Positions 10,831-25,381 of a stretch of DNA of 64,000 nt are shown here, piece by piece (position 1 is the first letter of the stretch; every line of letters starts with the position of its first letter). The DNA is taken from contig NC_133225.1 in the NCBI RefSeq assembly GCF_040436345.1, positions 26,144,040 through 26,208,039 on the forward strand, in the 5' to 3' direction. The translations under genes were made by a program, and so were the position numbers. Source of the stretch: Pagrus major. Taxonomy: Eukaryota > Chordata > Actinopteri > Spariformes > Sparidae. The notes beneath the pieces are model-generated. The model ran no database searches. It saw only the letters and a program-made list of their open reading frames with translations, and was not told where the DNA came from.

Positions 10831-11999
10831 CCCATGCAAAATCTGCTTGAGGCATCTTGTCACGTTTAAAATGTTAATGATTTGTTATCAGTGTCACCAA
10901 CAATGGGTTTTCTCCATGTATATTGAAGGTGATGGGGGGGGGCAGTATTCACCAAAAAGCAATCACAGAAAAAAATAATACAAATCTGTGCAGCAGAAGC
11001 TTGTGTTTTCTTCTTTCCTGCCACATTAATCATCTCACGACCACTCAGATTTCCTGTGACCCGTTGGAAAAGGCTTGGACCCTCGGTCAGGAATCACAAG
11101 ACTTAACTGTATTTAATGTTGTTAAAACTCTATAAAAAGCTTCACTTTGACCACCTGCCAGGGCCATAGCTATCATTGAGGACACGGAGGTCATGTTCTC
11201 AGTATTTTCTCATCAATTTTGTGCATTTTAGCAAACTGGGATAAATTAAGACTGCTCTTCATGCTCATTAGTGATTTCAATAACTTTGCAATGTTTATCC
11301 TATGTTCTTTATAAAGGTCACTTTTTAACATCTGTCCGGCATCTGCAGATGAAAAATATCCTCTTCGCTCACTCTGGCACGCAATGTTTATTAAAGTGTT
11401 CTGTTCTTGCTAAAGGGGCACTGTGTTGTCTGTGTTGTGATGGATGCTGGTTGTTGGTTTATGTTAGTTCTAAACTAACGTGCGATACTCTTGCTTTCTG
11501 TTTTGTGGAGCGGAGAGAGGCACTTGAAAACGTGCATACAGTCATGTGCTTTGGACTGTCACGGAAAATCCAACCCGAGTCCTTCACAAAGAAATCCACA
11601 GTCCAGCAGCAATAAACAACTTAATCAAATTTTTCATTGTTTTTTCTTACAATCCGCTCAAATATAGCCAATAAAAAAGTGATCAATACATGTTAGTTAC
11701 TGCAAATTGTAACATAGAGCCTCTCAAAATTAACCAATGAAAAAGTAAAATGAAGATTCTGAAGTTTTTCCATCAGAATTGAATTCCTTACATAGTGGAG
11801 AGTGCTAAATCTAAAGCTTTAGATGTGTTTAGGTTTGGAAATGTGGAAAAATTACAATAATTGTATAAAAAACAATTGATTAACTAAGACGTTCAGTGTC
11901 GCACTTTGCAGTGGCTGGTAGAAATCCTCTGAGGGATGAGGGAGTTTACTTGGAATCATGACCTCCGATCCTCTAAAATCCTGGCTACAACCCTGCCAG

Positions 12000-12200
12000 C
12001 TACAAGTGTAAAATGCTACTTGTGCATTGATGCATCTATATTATACAACATCTGAATGTAAAACGTGATGATATATTAGTCAAAACTATAACTGCTTTTG
12101 ATACTTTAAGTAGACTTTACTGATGATATTTCTGTACTTTCACTTGAGCAGAAGTTTGAACTTGTGGTGGAATATTTTACATCGCTTTACAAGCACTTTT
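12000..12200. repeat. dispersed repeat fragment, likely the other half of the family at 10683
   Basis: It contains TTTGATACTTTAAGTAGAC and CTGTACTTTCACTTGAGC, typical of the same teleost repeat. Whether the two fragments were once one element cannot be decided by eye. Confidence 0.4.
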
Positions 12201-15200
12201 ACCTATTCACTTATTTATTTGATGGTTATTTGTGTAGGTACAAGTATGTACTGTAACACCACAGCATTTATAATAACAGCACAATGAAACAAGAAGTAAC
12301 AGATCATTCATTGCTACATGACTGGTCCCTATGCAAAAGAGTTCCTCTTTCACCATGGAGCTTAATTTGAATAAAATATAAATACATTCCCTAATAAAAA
12401 GTTCATGTTAACCACATGCCTTTTGACAACTGCTTACACGTAATGTATTGACTTCATATAATCCAAATCATACTTGACTAAGCAAACATCTCTCTCTCTG
12501 GCTCAGGCGATCATAGATACTGAGGGAAAATCAAAGAGCCGTCCTTCAGCTGACCCTCGCCCCAACAATCCACAGAGCAACACACACAAATCCTCCCTCC
12601 CCGCCTCTTATCCCGCTGCCAAGATCTGTGTTTTTGTCCTGCTTTGAAAATGTGTGGAGGAGTCAGGCTGGGCCATTGTTTGTCAAGGATAATGGCACAC
12701 GGTCTGATGAGTGCAGTGAGTTAAAAAACAGCCGGCAGAGACATTGTTTATGAGCATGATTATTTAACTCGCACACTGTAAGTCAAGCTCATAGAAAACG
12801 ACATCTCTGAATAATGATTAACCTATTGTACTCTTGTTTTTTCCCCTTTAAGTTTAAGTGAAGCAGGGTCATAGTGGCTCGAGTGAAGTGGCCTAAATTG
12901 TCATGTTTGGTTTCTTGCCTTTCAGGTCTGGCATAATGGCAGTGTCAACAGAGAAACCACAGGGACACGATGAGTAAACGCTAACCTTAAACTGATAAAC
13001 CAACACACCACACAACACCTGCAGCGTGACCACAAAGTATGATATTTGATATTTAAAGATGAGCTTTAGCACCAGCTTCCTTTGTTACATAAAAAGTGTA
13101 GATCTGCTTCTTAGAAAGTGGAAAGATAATAAACAAGCGAGCTGCTAATGGAGGTTACTGTTTTGGGTGAAAACAGCAAGAGGCCAGCATGCAACAGGTG
13201 CAGGAAACGGTTCAGCTATCAGCTCATGTAAATAAAAATACTGTGGCTTCTCTGTATTAAGAAAGAATTTCTATTGCTGCTGTGCCCAGAATTATATTAG
13301 AGTCAGTCAAGTAGATTTCACGGGCCTCCTTTTTGGTCAAAACCTGAAGTAAACCCTAGAATTTGACTGTTTTCTGACACTTAACTCATTTTTAAGGCGC
13401 GTTTTCATGTACATTGTGACATTTTACCGATTTGATAATCATTGCGTTATCAGTTTACAAGATAAGCCAAAACCCAGTAAGCAAATCAAAACAGTCATAT
13501 GATCTTTACGTAACAGTCTGTAGACGACACTGTCAAAGCTCACTCCTTTAAAGGACCTGCTGTTTTTTTCCAGTCTTACCTGGTCACCTGTGTGTGTAGT
13601 TTCCTCCAGCTTCAGCGACTTCACCTGCTGTCTGTCTGCTTTCACGTTTCACATCGGCCCTTACTACATTTTCTTCTGCTTTGTCTGTAAAATGGAGTAA
13701 TGTTGAGCAAAGGTTGAAGAGGTGTGCTCTGCTGCTGCTTCCCAGAAGGACAAGTTAATGGGTAACTTTGTAACTAAGGTGTGCTCCCTCCCGCCTACTG
13801 TTGCTGCTCTCTGTCCAATGACACAGCAGACCTGGTCAGAGGCAAACCAGGAAGAGGTGACTTATGAGTAATATGTCACATTTGAAATTGAATCTAACTG
13901 AAACCAGTCCTACCTGCTTTTTTTGCAAATAGATGTTCTGTTGGTATAGATACGGTTCGAGTGGGTAATCAAATAATCTTGTTTATATCTGCTTTATGTG
14001 GCTTTCGCCTCTTCTTGTGGTGTGCCTGCCAGGCGCCACACCTCGCTCTGTTTATCTAAAATGTAAACCCTCTTCTCAGCCCTTCTCAGATGTGGGAGGA
14101 AATTAGACAAGATACAGTTTGTGGTGACAAGGAGGTATGTTTATTTAAGACACACAGGCTGAGGGGAGAGAACAGACCTCTGGTGGCTCTGAAAGGAAAA
14201 GCGAGGTGACCCCGAAAACAATAGGGCCACTTCCCTCCCATCTCCCTCCCTCGCTCTTCCTCCTTCCCTCCCTCCCTCCATATGTTCCAGGATGCTTCAG
14301 CTGCATGTCTTGGGGCAGATGGCAGGGACGAGGATGGGTTGGGACAGTAAAGTGATAACTCAGCATCAGCTGAAAGAAGCAGTTTCCCACCGTTGATACT
14401 AGGGGCTGTTTGCTGACGGCTGATTGTTGGATTATTATTGTCATGCCAGGATTTATCTACAGCCCGTTATCACCAAATAATCAGCCATTTTGGTCGTCTG
14501 TGCAAGCATTTTTATTACAACCCATACTTTTAGATGGCGACCTCTGGTGGTAGTAGTAAATATGACAGGAGCAAAGGAGGATGTCAGGAGACATAGTATA
14601 AGGAGTCAGGAGACAAAATCTGCAAACAAAGGGGATTTGGGTAGGTGGATGTGTCAAACACACTCAGACTTTCACCCTGACGACTGCTGTTCATGTCCTG
14701 TGTAAAACCAAAAATCGGTGTTGACTAATTTTAAACCAGTATGTAATGTAACTTAAGTTAACTTACTTATTTAAATCAAAACTATGTTCCTTTCCTTTCC
14801 TAAGTGGAACCAAGTAGTTGGTGCCTAAATTAATCCAGCTGTGGCTTTTTCACAATGTTAACCACGTGATGACGAAGTTCTGACACACCTGTCACTGGTA
14901 CTGCTCAACATTTCTAAATGTTGCTTTGGGAGTAATTGGCAATCAACCTTTTTAGCAGTTTAGGTATGAGGACATGTTGTTCATGTACTCAGCATCTTTA
15001 AAAAATGGCCTGAAGAATAATTAACAAAGTGATTCTGTAACATTGTGGGGAAATTTGACAGCACATTTATAGATAAGATGAAGGTAAACAGAGGTGAGTC
15101 TTCTTTTTATCAAATGTCAATTAACACATTTTTATCAGAGCTTTTTGATGACAATAGCTGCCTGCTGCAGCTGATGAGAACAGTTAGAGTGTAAACAAGA

Positions 15201-18200
15201 ACAGAAGACTTGTAGGCTGTCATACCAAAGAAATGAGCTAAGAGACGCTAAAGAGATCTGTAGGGCTGAGAGGAACTGCAGCCTCGGGTGATAATTCTCC
15301 TTGTGTTAACCCCTACAAGTAATATTCTTCCGCTGCTGATATGAAAATATCGAGGCAGCTTGAGGCACACTGTAAATAATGCAACAGTCAAATAAAGAAA
15401 AGATGCACCATCTTTGATGTGAGATTTACAGATAAAAGTGAATGTGCAAGTGTTCACTGTTATTAAAATAAGTGACTGTTAAGCTACTTGTTATCTGGCT
15501 ATTCTAGTTGTTTGATCTAACTCGTGCCAGAGTTAAGTGTGTGCTGGTATTTTTCCCTTACAGCTACCATCCTGATACAGCAAAATCCGAGTCGATCATC
15601 AATTGTTTCTATAAGAATTAAACAAACTTTCAGGAACATAAATATAAACTCAAACTAGTACTTAAAATCCAACACTTTAGGAGGAATTTTGACACAAAAA
15701 GAATCAAAGAAATACTTTCGATCACTTGTTTTCACCTTGTTTACAATGTTTTGTCCTTGTATTGGGGAGTTTTTTAGTTTTTCAGAATGTAACAGTGGCA
15801 GTTTAAGATCCAATGCCCTTGACTGTTGTGACCTTATACTCAATAAAAAAAAAAATCACATTCAGACAGCTCAAGTTTAAGGTCATTAGTGGAGCTGTAA
15901 TCAGATTCTGGGTAAGGGTTTTGGAGGAGACCAGGGGCTTTCCCTGCGTTTTCTACCAGGGGATGTTTACTGTTTGTCCTCTCAGCGAAGTGGTGGCGGT
16001 CTGAGTTCACGGCTCCTTGGGAAGATGAGAAGGCCTCGAGAAAGGAGGGAAATAACAACACGTGTCGCACGGTACATAACAATGGACAGAGGGGCTTGAG
16101 GAAGAGCTATGTGACAAACAAGCCTGCAGTCGGCCATTAAGTGTCGAGATGAGACAATCTTCAGCGCTCAGCAGGCTGGAGTCACATTTTGTTCTTGCCT
16201 TGCTGTAACCTTTGTGATGTGCGACCTCCTCGGTGTAAATTTTACAAGGTGATAGACGCACACATTGTTCACATTTTTGCGAGTTTGTGAGTCCATATGT
16301 GATCTCCATCTGGAAATGTGATAACGTGAGGGGGGCTCTCTGCACATCTGCTTTAAATCTGTAAATCTGTTAATGAAACAGCTGCAGTCTTATTTTAAAT
16401 CAGCATTACTCTCTGAGTGCTCTTTTATTGCAATGACTTAAATGTGACACTTTTAATTTCTTTAATCGAGGTGCTGTGCGACATGTGCTTCAGTGCACAA
16501 GACAAAAAAAAGTCCCTTTTGTCTCTTTCTCCTTCACATCCTTCACTCTGCTGCGGTGATGACCCAGTTTCAACACAGAGGTTGTTTAAGTTTCATCTCA
16601 TTTAATCTAATACAAGAGTTTCCTGACTATATGTGCTCAGTGGTGTAACATTACATACCTCAGTAGCTCTACCATGCAGTCAGAGTCTGTATTTGTTTGG
16701 CTTGAGCTCCTGCCACCTCTTACAGGTGTAATACTGTATATACAGAAGGAGCAGAATTGGGAACTGTTAGTATCAGGCTTCCAGTTTCTCTCTTTGATGG
16801 TGTCGGTGTTCATTTTCTTTTTTTACTCTTCAAGGTAAATGAATAAAAACACCTACTGTATATAAAACATAAAGCTTGATTCCTGCCTACCCTGAAAAGC
16901 ATTCGAGTCCGTGTTTAATGACCTAAATGCTTCGTCAGTGAGGCAAATGATTTATCCTAATGGCCCGTTAATCAGTAGTTCCTATTACCATACTGTTTGT
17001 TTTGGATGTCACGGTTGTGTGAGCGTACTCCAACAATATGCTGACTGATAAACTCACAGCAGAAAAATGCTTCCACAAGCAGAGAAACACCTCCTCTGTG
17101 GCTCGCTGTGTTATACCTCTGCCTGGTTACTGACGACCTGCTAACTTTGGGAGATTCATGTAAAAGTCAACACATTCTTAATAAGATCCAACTGTGCATT
17201 TTTCTAATCCCTCTGTGAATGCGGTGAGAATATTTATGCGAAAAGGGAGAGTGCTGCAGGATTCAGTAATGGTTCAGCGAGGAATTTGTGTTTGAAATGT
17301 CTCACATGCTGGTAGTATGACGCAGTGTGAAAGACTGTGCCTGCAGAAGAGATCTGTATCTGCAACACCCTCTGCAGGTGTCCCGTCTGTGAAATTATTC
17401 ACACATGATTCAGCTTTAAGCCAATATTCACATTCTGCTGCTGGCTACCTGTTGAATCACTAGATGGATCCTTTTTCATGGGTTGTTGGATAGAAGCTGC
17501 TAGGAAGCTTAAAAACCAAGTCATTTATAGTTACAAATACTGAGGTGGTCAATGCAGGAACCTAGTCTTTAATGCAGAACCAGCTGTGTCCAGCTGCCGT
17601 CTATCACGTTTCTTTCTTTTCACTGTTAGAAAATATTCTTATTTTGATTTTAAAGCATCATTACGTAGCTTCTTTTTTTTACCTTGAAATAACTAGCTGG
17701 CCAGATCAAGGTCTTTATTATCACTTGTTTCTGCACTATGTCACTTCAGTGAGAGAGTAGGATCACAGCGCTACATACATGTTTACTTCAACTTACAAGT
17801 TTTCAACACATTACATTGTTATGATGTAATGAGTTTTGTTTGCAGTTAGCACCTACATTACGTCTGACAAACTGCTACAGACCTGGGTTTGTATTTATGA
17901 CAGTGCTGTTGCACTCAGAAACTGTGCGGGGCGCCAAATTGCACAAAATGCCAATTTCAACATGATGTTGCTTTAAAGAGCAGGTTTGCAAGATAGCTCC
18001 TTGTAAAGAAGGCTTTCAAAATGCAACCTGGTTACCAGAATTTTACGTTTCTGCAAACCACAGATGTGCTCAAATTTGTATCGTGTCAACATTAATACAA
18101 TACATGTCACATCATGTTCACATTATGATGGCTGGTCAAGATTGCTGCCGAGTGAGAGTCCACTGTTCGAGACAGCGTTTCAACATTTGTAAGTGCTAAA

Positions 18201-19244
18201 CCACTGGATAGTTTTTTTTTTAACAAGACAGAAACTAGATATTTTTGACAGGTAGTCAGGACATTTTCCAGCTACAGTATGTTTGTGGCAAGAAAACAGG
18301 ATTTTTTTTACGAGACCTCGGCACAGTGAGGTCGTGTTTGTTGTGCCACAACCAAGTTGGCCAAAATGTAATTATTTCCTAACCCTAACCATGTAAGCAT
18401 AACAACATAAAATTGACTTTTCCCCAATAGTGTTTCCACGTGGTATTGTTGCTGCCTCTGTTGCAAAGACAACTGGATCGTTTCTATTTTCTTAAGAACC
18501 GCAAATATCAACAATACACGACAAAACATGAGTTTATTCGATCCTTTAGCATATAATAGAAATGCATCGACAATTAAACTTCCTTTTCCTGGGTGACAGA
18601 GTGTTTGATGGCAGACAAAATTGCATAGTGATATATGACATATCCATTATATTGCGCAATCGACATTTACCTCATAATGATACGTTGAAAAAGAAAACTT
18701 GTTTTATTGCCAGTTTAAAGAAATGTAATATTTCATCATAAAGGAACGTACAGTTTCCACATATCATTGCCAATACCTATTCTGGTGATTTGTTTACCAG
18801 AATCCATCAAGAATCACCAGCATTTTTTTAAACTTTTGCCTGAAAGCTACATTGAAACATGATCTATTGAACCAGCAAGGCCAAACCAATGAACAATTTC
18901 TTAACCAAACTCTTCTACACACCAAAACCCAATGGATGCACAAAGAATGTTGCATTTCATTTTAGCTTCTGGAGCTGTAAAACACTCAACAACTACAGTT
19001 TCTCCCACTAAAGCAGATGTACAGTAAGAAGTGGATATCCTACGATGACTGACTGCACATTTGGCAGAACTTCTGTATGCAGAGCAGCACTGTTGCATGT
19101 AATAAAATGTTTTAAATCAACTTCCTCAGTTAGTGCGGGTGCATGCATGCTTTGGCATCGGCTCGTCCCTCGCTCCCACTTGCAGGCCGATGGGAATGAG
19201 AACCTGTGGACTGTGAAGCTGTGAGAGCATGTCCGTGTGTTTCA

Positions 19245-19247
<3 letters not shown>

Positions 19248-19304
<57 letters not shown>
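19248..19304. repeat. (GT)28 microsatellite
   Basis: An uninterrupted TG/GT run of about 57 bp. The open frames that cross it on the minus strand (THTHTH) are artefacts. Confidence 0.98.
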
Positions 19305-19305
<1 letters not shown>

Positions 19306-19512
19306 GAGCAAACAGCTATCAGACAGGAGCCGAGACCCTCCACCTCCACCCCCGCCATCACCTCCACAGGCCTTTTCCTGCCTGTAGGGTGATTCCTGCC
19401 CCTGCGCTCCCTCCACTTCCTTCACACACATATCAGCCTCCAGCAGCAGTACAACTTCCTGAATCTGGCTCAAGTTCTCTGGACACTGTGGACAAGCAAC
19501 AACAGCTCATCC

Positions 19513-19554
19513 ATCTCTCTCTCCTTCTCTCTCCTTCTCTCTCTCTCTCTCTCT
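19513..19554. repeat. (CT)n tract with CTT interruptions
   Basis: CT dinucleotides with two CCTT breaks; low complexity. Confidence 0.9.
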
Positions 19555-21550
19555 GCCTCTTTCTTTTTCTGACATTCTCTGCTCACTCAAAACCTCACAA
19601 GTGTTCCTCCGACTCACTCTGTCATTTTAACTTATCATCTCACATTCTTTCCCCAGGTAACAAGCGGCTGAATCGTTCTTCCGGGACCTCTGCGACTGCA
19701 GTCTCAAGGCACATTTGCACAAAGTCTCAGCTCATGCATTTTTCTGCCTTTCAGCGCAGCACTCCCAGGGTGTTATTCAACTTCCTTAAAAAACGCCTAT
19801 AATATTCCAGAGACATGTTGGCTCGATTCAGCACCACTCCCTTTCCACAATTTCCTTGATACCCATGTTCCAATGGGACAGATATTCTATTCCTGTGATT
19901 GGGATTTGCAGCGCTAACTTGCATAATGAGAGTAATGAAAAAAACAGCTGTTTCACGTTTCTGAACATAGATAACACACTAAAAATGTCATGCCAATTTT
20001 TCCTTTCAGACGCTTTTACAGTGTTTTTATTCTGATAATATAAGAGCAAAGCCAGTGCTGTATCCAAAACTGTGACCAAACAGAAATTATAGTTCCGAGA
20101 AAACCTCGTATTATTTTGGGAGCTGCTTTTGATATGCAAAACAAGCAGAATAGTTCAGGTTCTCAGGTTTTATATGCGACATCCACCTTTCTAAACAAGA
20201 AAATGATTGCAGAACCATTTCTCCTGATCTGGAAAACATTACCCCCGTCTCATTTTACTTATCTTGCTGTGTCCGCTGAAATCTTGTTATCCTTTATGAT
20301 CCTAAAGCTACGCTAGAGGTCGACTACATGCTGTTATGATTACAGCTTCCTCAGTCTGATCCAGAGGCTTTCCATAACACCATTAATGAGGTGTGTGTCT
20401 CTGTGTGCACGGTGTATCTACCTGTGAAGATATAACATCAACATCCATCAACATCCCTGACTACATGGAAGGTTTGTTTGGTGTCACGTTGGAGGGTCAG
20501 CCCGCTCTGCATCTGGTGATGGACCCAGACCACCTCGTCGCCGTTCCCAGTGCCCCAGCCTCACCCCGGGGGGCACATTGGGAGACCGGTGTTGGTGAGA
20601 GGGGGGTCACTGTGCATCAATTCTTCGCCGTGTTATTTTTTTTTCCAGTGTGGGACTGATGAATGGACAGGAAGAGACTGTTTGGGGAAATGTTGCTTCA
20701 TCCGACTTATATTTGTGTGACTGCATACACGTGGCTTTACAGTAAGTGTGTATATGTATAGTCCATAAAGACACACTACAAAGAAGTAAAATACAAGAAA
20801 TAAACACTGGATGTGAGGAGAAAAATGACTTAATACTAGTAAAATTATCTGTCTATGCAGCTATATAATTTGACTTGACCACAAATCTTGAAATAAGTGG
20901 GTTCAGACATGAAATAAATTGGCTCTGATTATGAATATTTAAGCTGTTTTTAGATGAAATTACTTGAGGTCAGACTTGTTATAGCACGGTAATAAGTCAA
21001 ATGAATATTAGAAAGTAATTCTTAATTACATTTTTTTGCAAAAGTACAAAAAATGAAGGCCAACAAACAAGAAAAAAACTCCTTAATTTAGGTGAAAAAT
21101 TAATTAATACTAGTGGATAATGATTATGCTGTTACCTGAAACAAGGTTTTTTTTTTAGTGAATGGTGTCACTCTATCAAATGTGCTGTAGCTTGTTTGAC
21201 CTGTACATTTCCTGACTAATTCAGGCATATAACACAGGTTCACGATCAATTTAAGAACATATCACAAATTCAAATGAGTATATTTTGAAACAAGATTAAG
21301 ATTAAATATCATATTTTCAAATCTAAAAGAACTTTCTGCAGACAAATTCTTAAAAGAAACAGGAATAGGCACAGTGCTAAATGAAAAACATGTCAGCGAT
21401 TACAGGTATACAGTATTTATTAGATGGTATAGTAATAAAGTAAAAAAAAACATATAAATAACAGTTTCTCTTCAAACGTTACGTTCACTGTTATTTCTAT
21501 GGTAAAACTGTATGGTTTAAATGCAGTTATTGCAGTTGTGGACCTTGCAG

Positions 21551-21921
21551 TTAAAGGATAATTTCACCCAAAAATGAAGATTCAGTCATTACCTACTCAC
21601 CCTCATGCTGATGGGAAGTCAGGTAGAAGTTTCTTCTCCTAAACAGCTGAAGTAGATGGAAAAAAAACAACTGAAAAGACATTATTTACACCCCCGATGT
21701 GCAGTTGAGCTCGTGCACCCACTTCAGAAAGGATGCACGCTAATGCTTTATCTTAGCAGCTACAGCAAAGATTGCAGCTTTAAAAAGGGTATAAATAACA
21801 CTTGTTTCAGGTTTCACTTGTTTTAGGTTTTGCTGTGAAGCTTCAGAAATGTTTTCTGGACTATACGACGTCACCCAACTTCTAAACCCAAATTTTCATT
21901 TTTGGGTGAACTTATTCTTAA
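21551..21921. mobile_element. foldback non-autonomous element
   Basis: The left end is TTAAAGGATAATTTCACCCA followed by AAAATGAAGAT. The right end at about 21890-21920 carries the inverted form, ATTTTCATTTTTGGGTGAAC. The interior includes TACTCACCCTCATGCTGATG, typical of a widespread percomorph element. It has no coding capacity. Confidence 0.7.
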
Positions 21922-22396
21922 GATCCAAACGCTGACACAATTTTCTGTGTTGCTTGAAAATGGGCTCCTTGTGTCTGAGACTGCAACTCGTCACACTGTA
22001 GTTGCTTAATCCTTAAAAATAGCATCACAGACACGTTTCAGTTTCATGAGCCACACACATCAGTTCATGTTTTTACATATTTTCAAGGTCAAAGTTCAAC
22101 ACTTCATGCTTTAAACTTGTCTATCAACATACTGTGGTAGTAAACACATAAATGTCACAAAATGATCAACTAGCCTTTGGAGCACCAGCAGTATTTTTGT
22201 CAGGACAGGTAGGTAAACTTTAGTCATTTTTCCCAGCCTCATTACTCATGCCTTGGTGGATATGATGCCGGCTGCTCAGCGCTCACTGGCTTTGTCTGTC
22301 AGAGAGGAAACAGAATGAGACATGTTCATCTCGTCTTCCCCAGCTGACAAAAACATGCATGTTGTAGCTTTCCAGAAAAGTATTAAAAGTTAACAT

Positions 22397-22530
22397 TAAA
22401 GGGACAGTTCACCCCAAAATCCATCACTAAAGGGCTGAAAGACCATGAATGTGTATAAATCTCTGCATGCATGCCTTCATATCTATATCATATAAAATTA
22501 TGTCATCTTAGAGAGATAAGATGATATAGC
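22397..22530. repeat. possible left end of another foldback family
   Basis: TTAAAGGGACAGTTCACCCC at about 22397 matches the start of a common teleost element. I could not see its right end. Confidence 0.35.
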
Positions 22531-23850
22531 ATCCTCCATAACTTCTACTGTGTATCTCATCAGTTATACACATCCTGCTCACCCTGTGGCCATGCTGACT
22601 TTGTATTTTCTTGTCCCTTGTCGAATCATTTCCTATCGTTCCATGTGTCGATCCATCTGTTAAAGGCGTGTTCCCCTGAAGGTTACTTAAACGGCACTTC
22701 TTCTTTGTGAGAAAGTATATACAGTGGAAAGTGACAGGAAGTGTGGGAGAGAAAAGGAAGCCACATCTGACAAAGGTCGGGAAAGAACGCTTCATTTGGC
22801 GTGATCTCAACACTCTCCTGTCTTCAAGTCCTTTTGCCAAGGAGGTGGTTTAATGTCCTAAATCCATTCCGTCAGTGCTGCATCTCATGTTAGTACTGAC
22901 ATCAATCTGGTTTAAGTCATAGATCATCTAAACAAGACTAAAGAGTGTACTGCTTGTGGCTCTGAGGCTGTCAACGGTACTTTGAGCTAAATGCAGAGCT
23001 TACATGCTAATAATGACTTTAAACAACAAGGACAGCCGATGTTAATTTAAGTCTTGACTCATCCTGACAGAATAATCTCTTCCATCAACCAACCCATCTC
23101 ATAATCAAGTCCAAAAATTTAGACAGTATAGCAGCGCAAGAGACCACAACAAGGTTTACTTTGGGTGTTTTGGTTTTATCTGGTGCACCGTGGATATCTT
23201 TACCAAATTTCATGGCAGTCCATCTGAGTTGTTGAGACAGACCAGTATTACACTAGAGCTACATTGCTAGCATGGCTTTAAATATATGTGTGATTTTGTG
23301 TCCATTTGAACCAAAACATATGACTCTGTCGTGGATTCTGGAAATACCAGAAGAACCTGGAAATGACGGACTACAGTATTAGTTGTTGCCACAGTCAGAA
23401 ATACAATTTACATGACAGCTCCAGGCTTTTGAGCCAAATATTGTAAATGTACTTCCATGTGATGCACATGGATCCAAAAAGACTTTCCCGTAAGCTTACT
23501 GTAAATTTACTTGTTTACTGTTTTGGAGCGGCACAAACGCCACAAAATCACTCATTTCACAATAAGTGAAACCATTTGGTTCAATAATATTGAAGAAAGT
23601 AATGTCCAGAAGAGTCACGATTTAATCATTTTATCCAAGGTTACAAGGTACATTTATTATCATTTTCGTAAAAAACAAAACTAGGTTCGAGTCCTTTGTG
23701 CTACATTCGCAGAAAAAAGCCTGGTGGCACGGCACCAGATCCTTCTGTATCTTTTTCCACATTGCAGCAGTGTGAGCAAACTGTGGCTGGGGTGGGTGTT
23801 GTCTTTTGGCATCTTTTTGGCTCTGCGCAGACATTTCACCTTAGCGATGT

Positions 23851-24075
23851 GACCCATTCAAGTTAGCGATGGTCTAAACCAAGTTAGCTGCTTGGCTGGT
23901 GGAGGTCTCTGGTGCACACGCTCTGCGAGCCTCACAATGCAGAAGTTATGCCTTCCATATTGAACTCATCAGATCAAACTTTTTTATGCAGCACTGAGAA
24001 ACTTTCATAAGAATAAACATGGCCCGCCCTCTGATGCTGTGTCAAGTCTCTCCTGAATGCATCCGTGTCCAAACT
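23851..24075. repeat. dispersed repeat copy (also at 25735-25945)
   Basis: Shared order of motifs in both places: AAGTTAGC, GCTAAACCA or TCTAAACCA, AAGTTAGC, TGG-GGAGGTCTCT or TGGAAGTCTCT, then CACTGAG-A-CTTTCATA-GAAT and a GCCTCC/GCCCTC-GATGCTGTGTC block. Divergence between the copies is high. Confidence 0.5.
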
Positions 24076-25106
24076 CCAGTGGAACATAATTGGCTGACTG
24101 CCTCAGTTGAGCGATGGAGCTGGGGTGATAGTGTGCCAGCCTGTCAGTTTGTCACCATGTAGTGTTGGAAATCTCCTTCCTTTTAAAAAACACTGATAGG
24201 CCATACAGTATGAGTACGTAAACACATTGAAGCTCTATAGAAATAATACTGGGGTTATCAAGGCATTAGAGCACTTTATCTTTGGGGAAATCCGACTTCA
24301 TTAGATGGAGGTTGTTAGATTTTAACACTCACACACATGCTCTGTCTCAAAATCGGTCTTTGTGTCTTTCATCATCTCAATCACTCTAACGCTTAAAAAC
24401 ATTTTCTCACACACACAGTCACTCATGTAATCACACGTGTGATGCTAGGTCTCCATGATCCTTCAGCGGTGGTTTCTTTTTATCATGGGGTATGTTGGGA
24501 TGGAGGTCAGGGGTTTGTAACAGCAGTTGGGGAGGAATCGAGGGGGGTGGTTTAAGGGGCCTGAAAGGTGTGAGTGACACCCTTGCTTAGGCTCCCAGGG
24601 CCCAACAGGATCAGTGCGTGTGGAGCCGGGCCAGCTTGCGCACAATGAGAGGAAATGGGAATTAAATACAAACTTTCTCACAAAGTCTAAGAGACCTCCC
24701 GCCTCTGTTGCCGGTCTCACTTCCAGACACCCCTAGCTTCGCCATCACCACCTCCTCCGCTACAACCACAACAAAATGTCAGAAACCACTAAAACATGCC
24801 GGGAGCATGCTCCTGTTAATTTACTGCTCGACACAATTCAGGTCACCTTTCCCCACAATCCCTCAGCTCACCACAAAGAGTTTCTCAATGGAGTTTGTGA
24901 AGGTTGATGCTTAAGAGTGGCAATCCAAACTGTTGCAGTTACAGAATAAAACAGCCACATGAGGAGTTAACTTTTCTAATGAGATCATGAAGATGAATGG
25001 AAAATGTGACTATAAATGTATGATCAGTGCTGACAACACATCACAATAGTCTCCTTTCCTTCAGCGTATTTTTAAGCACATTGGAAGTGTCTTATCGGAA
25101 AAGACA

Positions 25107-25340
25107 AACCTATATAATACCAGCCACAACTGTGGTGTACAGTAGCTTGTGTCATACAACCAACTTGCTATAGCTGTGTTTCCATCTAACTGTCAAGCAA
25201 ATTTGATGCCCTTAAATCCCTTGAATCAGCCTTTCCCTTTCTCTCTTTTTAAGAATCATACTTGCGCAGTTAGATGGAAACAGCTATAGATCGTTGGTTG
25301 TATGACGCAAGCTACTGTACAAGCTGGTATTATATAGGTT
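25107..25340. mobile_element. foldback element with arms of about 85 bp
   Basis: The left arm, 25107-25200, reads AACCTATATAATACCAGC... to TTTCCATCTAACTG. The right arm, 25261-25340, is its inverted copy (CAGTTAGATGGAAACAGC ... GGTATTATATAGGTT). The spacer of about 60 bp is pyrimidine-rich. A single-stranded copy would form a long hairpin. Confidence 0.75.
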
Positions 25341-25381
25341 TTATATTAGGACATGCATTTATTTCCACTAGTTCACTGTAA

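Noticed and set aside
19126-19473. 115-codon minus-strand frame with THTHTH
   Set aside because: It crosses the GT microsatellite at 19248-19304 and has no conserved content.
23676-23705. tRNA-like T-loop text GGTTCGAGTCC
   Set aside because: The bases either side do not pair into a T stem and no acceptor, D or anticodon arm can be laid out upstream.
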